From positions 179,235 to 243,234 of the forward strand of contig JBBFKY010000003.1 of the NCBI GenBank assembly GCA_037481875.1: 64,000 bases of DNA. The letters are read 5' to 3'. Positions 9,187 to 17,676 of the stretch are shown here, in pieces. Source of the DNA: Desulfosoma sp. GTDB lineage: Bacteria > Desulfobacterota > Syntrophobacteria > Syntrophobacterales > DSM-9756. The notes beneath the pieces are model-generated. The model had not been told where the DNA came from. It searched no databases and saw only the letters and a program-made list of their open reading frames with translations. The number at the start of each line of letters is the position of its first letter. The first letter of the stretch is position 1. Made by a program: the position numbers and the translations under genes.

Positions 9187-9549
9187 ATGATTGTCGCTGT
9201 AAGCAGTACGGGAAAAGATCTGGAGGCTCAAGTAGACCCAAGGTTTGGTCGGGCCGGCTATTTTCTATTGGTGGACACCGAAACCATGGCCTTTGAAGTG
9301 CTATCGAACAGTCAAAACCTTCAAGCAGCCCAGGGTGCCGGCGTTCAAGCGGCATCCCTGGTGGCACGACATAAGCCGTCCGCGGTCCTTACAGGAAACT
9401 GTGGTCCTAAAGCATTTCAGGTGCTGCAGGCTGCAGGCATACCCGTCTTTACAGGTGTTTCAGGATCGGTGAAAGACGCGGTGGCAAGTTACAAGGAGGG
9501 GTGTTGGAAGCGCGCCGGCGCACCAAATGTGGAAGGGCACTGGAGCTGA
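9187..9549 (+). CDS. Free-standing NifX/orange-protein-like protein
   Basis: A 120-residue dinitrogenase iron-molybdenum cofactor-domain protein: MIVAVSSTGKDLEAQVDPRFGRA, then VLTGNCGPKAFQVLQ and a short C-terminal tail. Length and motifs match the ORP/MTH1175/TM1290 group. Desulfovibrio ORP binds a Mo-Cu sulfide cluster without covalent protein ligands. It sits 42 bases after the Mrp-NifX gene with a GGGAG ribosome site, so the two are probably co-transcribed. Whether this copy binds a Mo-Cu cluster cannot be told from sequence. Confidence 0.85.
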   Translation: MIVAVSSTGKDLEAQVDPRFGRAGYFLLVDTETMAFEVLSNSQNLQAAQGAGVQAASLVARHKPSAVLTGNCGPKAFQVLQAAGIPVFTGVSGSVKDAVASYKEGCWKRAGAPNVEGHWS

Positions 9550-9640
9550 TTCGCTCTCTCAAGGCTTCTACATTTTTTCGGGACAACGGAACGGTCTTCT
9601 GTTAAGGTGCCGTGCCCCTTTAGACCACATCGTCATGGGG

Positions 9641-9870
9641 GTTTGTCCGAGAACAGTCTTTGCATGGTAGCGCGGGCACGACGTCTGCATAAGAAGTCGG
9701 CCAAAGGTCTGCGCCTCTGGGGAACAGTCCAGCTTGTAGGGGTGAGGCGCCGCCTCGCCCCTACAAGCCTGAAACTGTGCCTTTTCCTGGGAACTTGGGC
9801 CTCTGACCCTCCATTTTTCCTGGCGGGACACCCGAGCTTCCGAGGGAAAATGCGTTCTCGGACAGGCTCC
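9641..9870. repeat. Family A palindromic repeat, copy 2
   Basis: The left end TTTGTCCGAGAAC and the right end GTTCTCGGACAGGCTCC are inverted complements with few mismatches. The core GGTGAGGCGCCGCCTCGCCCC followed by TACAAGCCTGAAA is near 9729-9775. It fills the centre of the 409-base gap before the MFS gene. Nothing else is seen there apart from the MFS ribosome site. Confidence 0.8.
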
Positions 9871-9958
9871 TTCAATTCGTGACGGCTTTTGGAAAGGGGC
9901 ATGCTCCGTGACATTCCAGGCGGAGCGATGAAATGACAGCTGTAGGGAGGCTTTTTCA

Positions 9959-11350
9959 TTGTTCCTGGGAATGCCGGCTGGTCGCTGGTGGATTTTGCTT
10001 TTCAGTCGGCTCTGGCTTAATGCTGGAGTGCGCCTGGCTTATCCTTTTCTTCCCACCATTGCCCGGGGTCTGGGCCTGAGTATGGAACAGGCCGGGTTTT
10101 TGGTGGCTGTTCGATCCTTTGTGGGCCTCCTGAGCATCCTCTTTGGTCTTCTCACCGAAAAGAAGGGGGAAAAGCTCGGCCTGCTTCTCGGCCTTTTTTT
10201 TCTTGCCATAGGTGGTTTGTGTATCGGATCTCGAGCAAGCTATGCGTGGGTTCTGATCGGTTTCATTTTTACGGGTCTTGCCCATGCCGCCTATAACCCC
10301 TCCGTGCAATCTTACGTAAGCGCCCACGTGCCGTATGCGCTTCGAGCTCGAGCCTTGGGGTTTCTGGAATCATCTTGGTCAGCGTCGTGGTTTGTGGGCA
10401 TGCCCCTCGGGGGATTCTTGATCGCTCACTACGGCTGGCATGTGCCCTACGTAGCCGTGGGCGTGATGGGGATTTTTCTCTTGCTGCTCACAGCGCGCAT
10501 GCCGGCTGCGCCGCAAAGTCATCCAGAAATCTTTCATTCGTCACGAGCTTCTTGTGCCGCCCAAAAATCCGCTCCTTCAAGAAACATCACTCCAGCCACC
10601 TTGAAGGCTTCTTGCCCAGTTCGAAGTCACGAATCTATTCCCGAAAGCGCGGACCTTCGGTTCACCTCTCTTTCGGACAAGACACCCGCGAATCTCGAAA
10701 AATCGCCGTTGTCGGATCAAGTTCCAGCATCCCAGAACAGCACGGCCTCTAAAGTGTTGGCGGTCGTCTCGCATCCAAGGCTCTGGCCCGCCTTGTGTGT
10801 GACTTTTTTTGCGCTGCTTGCCAACGAAAGCCTTATGATCGTTTACGGGGCCTGGGTGGAATTTCGCTTCTCCGTGGGAATCGGCTCTTTAGGGCTTCTT
10901 TCCACAGGTATCGGCATCATGGAATTGGCAGCGGAATTGAGCGTGGCCTTAGTGGTGGACCGGTTGGGAAAAAAGCGGGCTTTGGCTGCCGGCCTTTTGG
11001 GAGCCTCCGCATGCTATGCGGCTCTTTTTATTGCGCAAAGCTCCCTTGCCCTTTCCGTGGTCGTTTTCGGCGGCATCGCCTATTTCTTTGAATTTACCGT
11101 AGTGAGCTCCTTTCCTTACATGTCCGAAATCGATCCCAACGCACGAAAACGCTGGCTTTCCGCCAACTACAGTCTCATGGTGGCCGGTCGTGTGATAGGA
11201 GCTTTGGTGGGTCCGTGGCTCTGGGAACACACCCACACGCTTCAGGGACACATGAGCCTATCCTTTCTGGCCACGATGGTTGCCTTGGTCTTTCTGCGCC
11301 TGGCTCCAAATCCGGATTCCCGCACAAGGAAGGAGTCCATCCAGCCCTAA
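9959..11350 (+). CDS. Major facilitator superfamily transporter
   Basis: A 463-residue inner-membrane carrier with about 12 predicted membrane segments. The first half holds the loop 2-3 signature (LFGLLTEKKGEKLG). A long hydrophilic loop, residues about 180-255, is rich in Ser, Ala and Pro and lies between the two six-helix halves. The start is probably TTG at 9959: AGGGAGG lies 9 bases upstream, whereas the in-frame ATG at 9971 is too far from it. The substrate is unknown. It precedes hgcA by 380 bases including a family A repeat, so co-transcription is uncertain. Confidence 0.85.
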   Translation: MFLGMPAGRWWILLFSRLWLNAGVRLAYPFLPTIARGLGLSMEQAGFLVAVRSFVGLLSILFGLLTEKKGEKLGLLLGLFFLAIGGLCIGSRASYAWVLIGFIFTGLAHAAYNPSVQSYVSAHVPYALRARALGFLESSWSASWFVGMPLGGFLIAHYGWHVPYVAVGVMGIFLLLLTARMPAAPQSHPEIFHSSRASCAAQKSAPSRNITPATLKASCPVRSHESIPESADLRFTSLSDKTPANLEKSPLSDQVPASQNSTASKVLAVVSHPRLWPALCVTFFALLANESLMIVYGAWVEFRFSVGIGSLGLLSTGIGIMELAAELSVALVVDRLGKKRALAAGLLGASACYAALFIAQSSLALSVVVFGGIAYFFEFTVVSSFPYMSEIDPNARKRWLSANYSLMVAGRVIGALVGPWLWEHTHTLQGHMSLSFLATMVALVFLRLAPNPDSRTRKESIQP

Positions 11351-11515
11351 AAGCTGATCCGATAATTTAGAATAAGCCGTTCCGGCCCATGACTTTGGGG
11401 CGAGGCGGCGCCTTGCTCCCAGGTCCCCGACCCTTTGTTTTCTCGGCGGGCGGACCAGAGGCCCGCGCTCCCAGAAAAGCCATCGCCTTTTCCTATTCTC
11501 ACACAAACTCCTACG
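11349..11515. repeat. Family A palindromic repeat, copy 3 (degenerate right end)
   Basis: The left end (AGCTGATCCGATAATTTAG, then AATAAGCCGTTCC) is closely the reverse complement of the right end of copy 1, so this copy is inverted relative to it. The core GGCGAGGCGGCGCCTTGC is at about 11399-11416. The right boundary is unclear. The rest of the gap up to hgcA (11516-11729) shows no gene and no clear promoter. Confidence 0.6.
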
Positions 11516-11729
11516 GTTCTGTTTTTGAACCGATTGACTCAAAGACGACTCCCAACTACTCTAAAAAGCGCGAAGATTCTTTCCTGACAGCACCTCGACG
11601 AGGATTTTTATGGACAGAAAATCTCCCCAACTTCTTGTGAGGTCGGCCGAGCCGTGTTGTGCTCCGAACCTCAAGCCGCGATCCTCATGTTGACCACCCA
11701 AAAAGACGACTCAGGTGAGCCCTCCTCGC

Positions 11730-12770
11730 ATGGATCAGCCTTTTGTGGTCGGATGCGTAGATACGGCTGTCGGACCCGTACCTAGGGTATCCTCGGTTTT
11801 GACGGCTCGGGATCGCCGGGGCGCTTTTCAGGTGCGCTGGGGCTATAAAAGAACGCGTTCCACCGTAGATCCCGGCCTGTACGCCCTGGGTAATCCGAGC
11901 CCTAAGGACCCCGTGCTGGTCACGGCGAATTACAAGTTGAGCTTTGATACGCTGCGAGCGGCCTTGCAAGGACGTCATGCTTGGATTCTGGTGGTGGACA
12001 CCAAAGGGATCAATGTTTGGTGTGCCGCAGGAAAGGGAACCTTCGGCACTCAAGAAGTGATTTTTCGCCTAAAGGCTTCCCGCCTGGAAGGTATTGTGAC
12101 CCACAGGACAGTAATTCTGCCGCAGCTTTCAGCCCCTGGTGTGACGGCTCGAGAGATCAAGGCCCAGACCGGTTTTGCCGCTCTTTTCGGTCCCGTGGAA
12201 GCTCGAGACCTTCCCGCCTACCTCGACGCCGATTTCAAAGCGACGGAATCCATGCGACGCAAAAAATTTCCATTGAAAGAACGCCTGGTGCTCATACCGG
12301 TGGAATTGGTGCACAGTCTCAAATGGGCCATGATGATTGCCGCTGGTTTCTTTATCCTCGGAGGCATTCTTGGCACGGGCCCGTTTTGGGAATCGGCCTG
12401 GAAGACGGCCATGGGCCCTGTGAGCGCCTTACTGGCAGGCATCGTCTCGGGTGCCGTCCTGACTCCTGTTTTGCTGCCATGGCTTCCCGGCCGAGCCTTT
12501 ACCACGAAAGGACTTTTCGCTGGTGGTTTCTGTACTGTTTTCCTTTGGGTGCTTGGGCATTTTCAGTTTCTGCAGCCGCTCGAGCTGATTTCATGGATTT
12601 CGGGTCTTCTTTCGGTTTCGGCCTTTCTGGCCATGAATTTCACAGGCTCTTCCACTTACACGTCCCTTTCCGGAGTCCGCCGCGAGATGCGTTGGGCGGT
12701 GCCGCTGGAAATACTGCTTTTTTTAGGTTTTCTTGGCACATGGCTTTGGGCTCGGTGCCTTGCATGCTAA
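11730..12770 (+). CDS. hgcA: Mercury-methylation corrinoid protein HgcA
   Basis: A 346-residue membrane corrinoid protein that transfers a methyl group to Hg(II). The diagnostic cap-helix motif NVWCAAGKGTFGT is present. Its cysteine, the lower-axial cobalt ligand, is residue 98 (codon at 12021-12023). Upstream is the typical VPRVSSVLT ... RWGYKR ... VLVTANYKLSFD stretch. The last 150 residues form about five membrane helices. Start: ATG at 11730 has AGGTGA 11 bases before it; GTG at 11715 is the alternative (then Cys103). hgcB follows after 48 bases. Corrinoid could come from the cbi operon at 16.8-22.3 kb. Confidence 0.94.
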   Translation: MDQPFVVGCVDTAVGPVPRVSSVLTARDRRGAFQVRWGYKRTRSTVDPGLYALGNPSPKDPVLVTANYKLSFDTLRAALQGRHAWILVVDTKGINVWCAAGKGTFGTQEVIFRLKASRLEGIVTHRTVILPQLSAPGVTAREIKAQTGFAALFGPVEARDLPAYLDADFKATESMRRKKFPLKERLVLIPVELVHSLKWAMMIAAGFFILGGILGTGPFWESAWKTAMGPVSALLAGIVSGAVLTPVLLPWLPGRAFTTKGLFAGGFCTVFLWVLGHFQFLQPLELISWISGLLSVSAFLAMNFTGSSTYTSLSGVRREMRWAVPLEILLFLGFLGTWLWARCLAC

Positions 12771-12818
12771 ATTGAGAAGGGACGTGAAAGTAAAGCATAT
12801 CAGAGGAGGATTCGGCGT

Positions 12819-13112
12819 ATGAAGCGCCTCGTTTACCTTAAGAACGTGGTCACTCTTCAATGGCATCCGGAAAAATGCGTAGGATGCGGCTTTTGCACCC
12901 TCGTCTGTCCTCATGGGGTGTTTGTCAAGGAAAACGGCACGGTGCACCTTGCTTTTCGAGATGCTTGTATGGAATGCGGCGCATGTGCGCGAAACTGCCC
13001 AGCCGATGCCATCTTTGTTAAAACGGGTGTCGGATGTGCTCAGGCGGTGATCAACAGTATGATCGGGCGATCGGGCGAAGGCTGCTGCAGCTTGGATGCG
13101 GGTTGCTGCTGA
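12819..13112 (+). CDS. hgcB: Mercury-methylation ferredoxin HgcB
   Basis: A 97-residue 2[4Fe-4S] ferredoxin that is thought to reduce the HgcA corrinoid and help deliver mercury. Clusters: C20, C23, C26, C30 and C50, C53, C56, C60. The HgcB hallmarks are present: a lone C73 in VGCAQ and a vicinal C96-C97 pair at the very C-terminus. An additional vicinal pair, C89-C90, lies seven residues earlier. The ribosome site GAGGAGGA is 8 bases before the ATG. It is adjacent to hgcA and almost certainly co-transcribed. Confidence 0.95.
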   Translation: MKRLVYLKNVVTLQWHPEKCVGCGFCTLVCPHGVFVKENGTVHLAFRDACMECGACARNCPADAIFVKTGVGCAQAVINSMIGRSGEGCCSLDAGCC

Positions 13113-13149
13113 ACTCCCCATCGATCAAAACGAAAGCTTTTTGAACCAT

Positions 13150-13238
13150 AAGGGCATGCGGTAGAAGCGAAGCGGCGCCTCGCCCTACCTTGAGATCCCC
13201 AGAAAAACCTTGGTGTTCCGAGTTCCCGGACAGGCTCC
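13150..13238. repeat. Family A palindromic repeat, copy 4 (short)
   Basis: The core GAAGCGGCGCCTCGCCCTAC is at about 13169-13188 and the right terminus GTTCCCGGACAGGCTCC at 13222-13238. The left terminus is missing, so this is a truncated copy. It lies between hgcB and the FmdB-type gene. Confidence 0.55.
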
Positions 13239-13369
13239 AGAAAAAAATTCTTCCTTCCAAAAGATGTTCGTCCCTTGGCGGTTCCCAGCATCCATGGTAT
13301 TTTTGAGTAACAGCTTTCAAATTTCTAAAAAGGCGTGACACGATCCCTTGAAGATCAAAGGAGGATGCC

Positions 13370-13534
13370 ATGCCCACGTACGAGTACCAATGCCAGTCGT
13401 GCCAAAAGGAATTTACCATCATACAGAGCATTTCGGAGCACGGGAAAAATCCCGTACACTGCCCTGAATGCCGAAGCACCCAAGTAAAGCAGCTCATGTC
13501 TATTTTTACGGCCCAAACGAGCAAAAAAAGCTGA
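13370..13534 (+). CDS. FmdB-family zinc ribbon protein
   Basis: A 54-residue protein with the typical FmdB start MPTYEYQCQSCQKEF and a second knuckle HCPECRS, giving a CxxC-CxxC zinc ribbon. AAAGGAGG lies 5 bases before the ATG. Family members are small putative regulators or metal-binding proteins, first noted beside amidase and formamidase genes. Another ATG 5 bases upstream is out of frame. It stands alone, followed by a hairpin. Confidence 0.85.
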   Translation: MPTYEYQCQSCQKEFTIIQSISEHGKNPVHCPECRSTQVKQLMSIFTAQTSKKS

Positions 13535-13553
13535 ATCGCCGCTTTCGAATCCG

Positions 13554-13576
13554 AGGCCCCTTTTGCCAAGGGGCCT
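13554..13576 (+). terminator. Hairpin after the FmdB-type gene
   Basis: A 9-bp stem (AGGCCCCTT with AAGGGGCCT) and a 5-base loop begin 20 bases after the stop. No U-run follows, so this is a terminator-like hairpin of moderate confidence. Confidence 0.5.
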
Positions 13577-13650
13577 GAACATCAAACAATCCTCACAGTT
13601 TTCGCCTTTCACCTTTCAAAAAACTTCCCTTGCAAAATCTCTAAGGCCCA

Positions 13651-13800
13651 GGAGCTTATCCGAGAACCCGCCACCCCCAAGGCGTCTCCTGTCATTAGAA
13701 AGAAGGGGCTTGGCAACGCCTCGCCCCTACAAGCCTGTAACTCGGTCTTTTCCTGAAAGCGCGGGCCCCGGCTCTTTCATGATGCCGGAAGCATTCACGT
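13651..13800. repeat. Family A palindromic repeat, copy 5 (right end unclear)
   Basis: The left terminus GGAGCTTATCCGAGAACC is at 13651-13668. The core is degraded to GGGGCTTGGCAACGCCTCGCCCC at about 13704-13727, followed by TACAAGCCTGTAA. The right terminus cannot be recognised. The rest of the gap to msrAB (13801-14021) shows no gene that can be supported. Confidence 0.55.
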
Positions 13801-14021
13801 GCTCTCAGAGAGAGAAGGGTTCCCGGAGGCTTGCAGGGCTCAGGTGTGGATAACTGCCGGTATAAAGGCCAAGCCGAAAAAGTGCGTGTTACGGCGACTA
13901 CGGAGGTTGCTAATGTGGCGGAGACAGTCCGATAGGTCATGCAGCCAGCTTGTTTCATGATTATAGGTATACCCAAAGATGTCGAGTGGATGAAAAATCA
14001 TCGCAGACGATGGAGGAGCCA

Positions 14022-15158
14022 ATGGGTGTGCCGGTGGAAGATTCTTTTCAGGGTAAAAGCCGATGTGCTTTCGAGTGGATAGACATTATTGTCTTTCTTG
14101 GGTTCATTTTTTGGTTGTCACAACAAGGAGTTTCAGCCATGACAAAAAGCGAGGAACGAAGGGAAACGGCAACCTTTGCCGGCGGTTGTTTCTGGTGTGT
14201 GGAATCGGATTTTGAAAAGGTGGACGGGGTCCTTGAAGTGGTTTCAGGATATACGGGAGGTTATCTGGAAAGCCCGACCTATGAGCAGGTGTCCTCTGGG
14301 CGTTCCGGACACGTGGAAGCCGTTCAAGTTATCTACGATCCCACAAAGGTTTCTTATGAACAGCTCCTGGATGTTTTCTGGCGCCATATTGATCCCACGG
14401 ATCCCGATGGACAGTTTGTGGACCGTGGTCCCCAATACAGGACAGCGATTTTTTACCACAACGAGGAACAACAGCGCCTTGCGGAAGCATCGCGCCAAAA
14501 ACTGGAAGCTTCGGGCAGATTTTCTAAACCTATTGTGACGGAAATTCTTCCGTTGCAAAAGTTCTATCCAGCAGAAGAGTATCATCAAGATTTTCATGCC
14601 AAGTCGCCTCAAAGGTACCATCTTTATCGAGCAAACTCCGGGCGGGATGCCTTTCTGAAAAAGGTATGGAAGCAGAAGCCGGTCTCCAACGTGCCGCCTT
14701 GTATGTCAGACTGTCCATGGCGCAAGCCGGACGATGAAGAACTGCGCAAACGCTTGACTCCCATGCAATATAAGGTCACGCAGCAGAGCGGCACGGAACC
14801 CCCGTTTCAGAACGAGTATTGGGATAACAAGAAACCGGGAATTTATGTGGATGTTGTCTCAGGAGAACCTTTGTTCAGTTCCCTGGACAAGTTCGATTCC
14901 GGCACCGGCTGGCCTAGTTTTACACGACCTTTGGACCCCGATCACGTCGTGGAGCGTCAAGATCGTTCTCTTTTCATGGTGCGCACGGAAGTACGAAGCC
15001 GTTACGGCGATTCGCATCTGGGTCATGTGTTCGATGACGGACCGCCGCCCACCGGACGCCGCTACTGTATCAATTCGGCAGCCCTTCGTTTTATTCCAGC
15101 CGAAGATTTGGAAAAGGAAGGCTACGGCCGGTATGCACCGTTGTTTCAGAATAAATAA
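14022..15158 (+). CDS. msrAB: Fused peptide methionine sulfoxide reductase MsrA-MsrB
   Basis: Reduces both S and R epimers of methionine sulfoxide. MsrA comes first (catalytic AGGCFWCVE, then GYTGG). MsrB follows from about residue 250 (GTGWPSF, HLGHVF, catalytic Cys in [11 protein letters not shown]). The two zinc CxxC pairs of many MsrB proteins are absent (VSGEPLF; RYGDSH). From 14022 (GGAGGAG before it) the product has an N-terminal hydrophobic segment, so it is membrane-anchored or exported. From the ATG at 14139, with AAGGAG 8 bases upstream, it would be cytoplasmic. Both starts look usable. Confidence 0.92.
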   Translation: MGVPVEDSFQGKSRCAFEWIDIIVFLGFIFWLSQQGVSAMTKSEERRETATFAGGCFWCVESDFEKVDGVLEVVSGYTGGYLESPTYEQVSSGRSGHVEAVQVIYDPTKVSYEQLLDVFWRHIDPTDPDGQFVDRGPQYRTAIFYHNEEQQRLAEASRQKLEASGRFSKPIVTEILPLQKFYPAEEYHQDFHAKSPQRYHLYRANSGRDAFLKKVWKQKPVSNVPPCMSDCPWRKPDDEELRKRLTPMQYKVTQQSGTEPPFQNEYWDNKKPGIYVDVVSGEPLFSSLDKFDSGTGWPSFTRPLDPDHVVERQDRSLFMVRTEVRSRYGDSHLGHVFDDGPPPTGRRYCINSAALRFIPAEDLEKEGYGRYAPLFQNK

Positions 15159-15164
15159 CAAGGC

Positions 15165-15692
15165 ATGAGCTTTGCCATGGAAGTCACCGTCCTTATGGCC
15201 ATGACCCTCGACGGTAAGATCGCGAAACGCCCGGACCATTTCCCGGATTGGACGCCTTCAGAAGACAAGAAATTCTTCGCGAAGCGCACTCGCAAGGCTG
15301 GAGTGGTCATCATGGGCTTTCGTACGTTTCAAACCCTGAAAAAGCCGCTTCCAGATCGTCTCAATGTGGTCATGACTCGGGACCCTTTACGGACCTCCAC
15401 CGGGAACAACGTGGTCTTTACCACCGAATCACCCCGTAACGTCCTTACCTGGCTGAAATCCTTGGGATACACAGAAGTCATTTTGGCCGGGGGTGCCGTT
15501 GTCAATTCCCTTTTTGCCGCCGAAGGCCTTATCGACCGTCTCATCGTCACGGTGTCTCCAAAAATCTTCGGCATCGGTCTTTCCCTGTTTGTTCCCGAAA
15601 TTTCCATGGACCTGGAATTGGAAACGTTGGATCGCCTTGGAAAGGATTTGGTTGTTCTGAGCTATCGCGTTCTCAGGTCGGAAAAGATCTGA
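15165..15692 (+). CDS. RibD C-terminal/dihydrofolate reductase-like protein
   Basis: A 175-residue NADPH-type reductase fold: AMTLDGKIA at the N-terminus, GVVIMGFRTFQTL in the cofactor region and VILAGGAVVNSLF, as in the RibD C-terminal domain and stand-alone DHFR-like proteins. It starts 6 bases after msrAB, so it is probably in the same transcript. A second ATG 12 bases in is also possible. No riboflavin genes are nearby and the substrate is unknown. Confidence 0.8.
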   Translation: MSFAMEVTVLMAMTLDGKIAKRPDHFPDWTPSEDKKFFAKRTRKAGVVIMGFRTFQTLKKPLPDRLNVVMTRDPLRTSTGNNVVFTTESPRNVLTWLKSLGYTEVILAGGAVVNSLFAAEGLIDRLIVTVSPKIFGIGLSLFVPEISMDLELETLDRLGKDLVVLSYRVLRSEKI

Positions 15693-15955
15693 GACAGTGA
15701 CCCAAAGACTTAAAACAGCACCAACCTAGTTTTTTGCGGTGCAAACGATCCTGAAATTCCCGACAAACATCCTCCAAGGATGGCCTTTTTTGTGTTCAAG
15801 CCTGGAGGGGGTAAAATTTTGTTGAAGTCTCGGAATCATCCAGCCGAAAGAGAAAGAGACACTTTGTGGTGATATGTTGTGGCGAAGATTTTCGGATGGG
15901 AAGCGACCGCAGGATCGTCTCAAATTCTAAGGACATGCGTTTGCGAGGACGGTAG

Positions 15956-16807
15956 ATGAAACCCGCATCTTCACGCACTTCTCTGGAGAACCTGGTACAG
16001 CTCAGCGGAGATCTTCCCGCTATGCCGCACGTGGCTTCCGAGGCCCTTCAAAAAATTGCCGACCCCAATGCCCGTGCGGAAGATTTACAAAAAATTCTGG
16101 CAAAAGATCCGGCTCTGGCGGCTCGAATTCTCAAATTGGCCAATTCTTCTTTCTATGCTCGATCTCGAACCATCGCCACGCTTCGTGACGCGGTGGTGGT
16201 CATCGGCCTCAAAACCGTACGTGCCTTGGTTCTCGCCTCCGTAACTCGGGATCTTTTTGACCCTTTTGGACTGACGGAAAAACTCCTCTGGGAACACGCC
16301 GTAGGATGCGGCCTCGCGGCTCGAACCTTGGCGGTTGTTCTTCGCTTTTCCAAGCAGGAAGAGTGTTTTCTGGCCGGACTCCTTCATGACGTGGGCCAAA
16401 TGATTCTGCTCACGCATCGATCCGAATCCATGCGTCGAATCATTGAAGAAGTGTACAACAATCCTGATTTGTCCTTTTGTGTCTTGGAACAGGAGACCTT
16501 CGGCTTCGATCACGCGGAGGTGGGACGCCTGCTGGCCGTCAAGTGGCGTTTTCCGGAAGAAATTGTCGAGGCGATTGCATGCCATCATCATCCGGCATCG
16601 GCCAAGATTCTGCCGGCTCTGACCGTGATCGTTCACTTGGCCAATGCCTACTGTCACAAACTGGAACTGGGCCCTGTTAAAAAGCCTGATCTGGACCTGT
16701 CCGCTGTTCCCAGTGCTCGGGCCTTGAAATTGACGCCGGAAAAACTATCCTCGATTGAGGCTGCCATCCGTCATGTGGTGAGCACCGAGGCTTTGAGTTT
16801 TTCTTAA
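15956..16807 (+). CDS. HDOD domain protein
   Basis: 283 residues made up almost wholly of an HDOD domain: LPAMPHVASEALQKI, LAKDPALAARILKLANSSFY, then LHDVGQMILL and HHHPASA. Members are signalling or scaffold proteins linked to cyclic-di-GMP, motility and stress. It has no N-terminal sensor, unlike the HDOD protein at 1318. It meets cbiH tail to tail with a 4-base overlap. The 263-base gap upstream holds only a weak hairpin with a T-run (15768-15792). Confidence 0.85.
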   Translation: MKPASSRTSLENLVQLSGDLPAMPHVASEALQKIADPNARAEDLQKILAKDPALAARILKLANSSFYARSRTIATLRDAVVVIGLKTVRALVLASVTRDLFDPFGLTEKLLWEHAVGCGLAARTLAVVLRFSKQEECFLAGLLHDVGQMILLTHRSESMRRIIEEVYNNPDLSFCVLEQETFGFDHAEVGRLLAVKWRFPEEIVEAIACHHHPASAKILPALTVIVHLANAYCHKLELGPVKKPDLDLSAVPSARALKLTPEKLSSIEAAIRHVVSTEALSFS

Positions 16808-17676
16808 GTGCCGTATTTTTCGAGATAGCCTCGAGGGGTGATCATCCAACCGTTCCAGATATAGGTTTGGCTGTTTCCCACGAGAACGACGGTCTGCATG
16901 TCCACGTCTTCACAGACGAGATCCCTCAGGGTGGTCACCCAATACCTCTGGCCTTCCCTCATGGCCTTGTGCACCACCCCTACCGGTGTTTCCCCCATTC
17001 GGTGACGAAGCAGGACGGCTCGGGCTCGATCGAGCACATCGGGCCGAGTGGCACTTCGAGGGTTATAAAGGGCGAGGACAAAATCGGCTGAAGCCGCGGC
17101 TTCCAAACGTTTTTCGATAACTTTCCAAGGTGTGAGATGGTCGCTGAGGCTGATGGAGGCAAAGTCGTGCATGAGGGGAGCCCCTAGAAGGGAAGCTGCG
17201 GCGTTGAAAGCGGCCACACCCGGAATGACTTCCACGGGCAAAACATCCCTAGGGGTGTTCGTATAGGTGGAACCGTCACGGACCGCTACACCCTGAGCTT
17301 GACATACATCAAAAACCAACCCGGCCATACCGTAAATACCGGCATCCCCTCCAGAGACCAGAGCCACTCGATAACCTTCCAAGGCCAGATGAATGGCTTC
17401 CCGGCATCGGTCCATTTCTTTGCGCATTCCGCTGGTACGAAGGGTTTTCCCTTGCACCAAGGGTTCTATGAGACTCACATAGGTTTTGTAGCCGACGATC
17501 ACCTCCGCCTGCTGCAAAGCCTCAAGGGCCCGAGGGGTCAGATGTTCAGAAGATCCGGGCCCAAGGCTTACGATCCAAAGCTGTCCTTGGCCACGGCGAC
17601 GGTGACATTGGCTGTTTTCTGTTTCTCCACAATCAAGCGCCCGTTTCGAGCCGCTTTGAGAGCCGCTGCTTCGCAT
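16804..17676 (-). CDS. cbiH: Precorrin-3/cobalt-factor III C17-methyltransferase
   Basis: SAM-dependent ring-contraction methyltransferase of anaerobic cobalamin synthesis. Motifs: IVSLGPGSSEHLT at the N-terminus, VSGGDAGIYGMAG, and EVIPGVAAFNAAAS. Total 290 residues. The first about 33 residues are translated inside the end of cbiG (a 109-base overlap). AGGAG lies 10 bases before the ATG at 17676, and no nearer conventional start exists in frame, so the long overlap appears real. Last gene of the cbi operon. Confidence 0.93.
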   Translation of the reverse strand: MRSSGSQSGSKRALDCGETENSQCHRRRGQGQLWIVSLGPGSSEHLTPRALEALQQAEVIVGYKTYVSLIEPLVQGKTLRTSGMRKEMDRCREAIHLALEGYRVALVSGGDAGIYGMAGLVFDVCQAQGVAVRDGSTYTNTPRDVLPVEVIPGVAAFNAAASLLGAPLMHDFASISLSDHLTPWKVIEKRLEAAASADFVLALYNPRSATRPDVLDRARAVLLRHRMGETPVGVVHKAMREGQRYWVTTLRDLVCEDVDMQTVVLVGNSQTYIWNGWMITPRGYLEKYGT

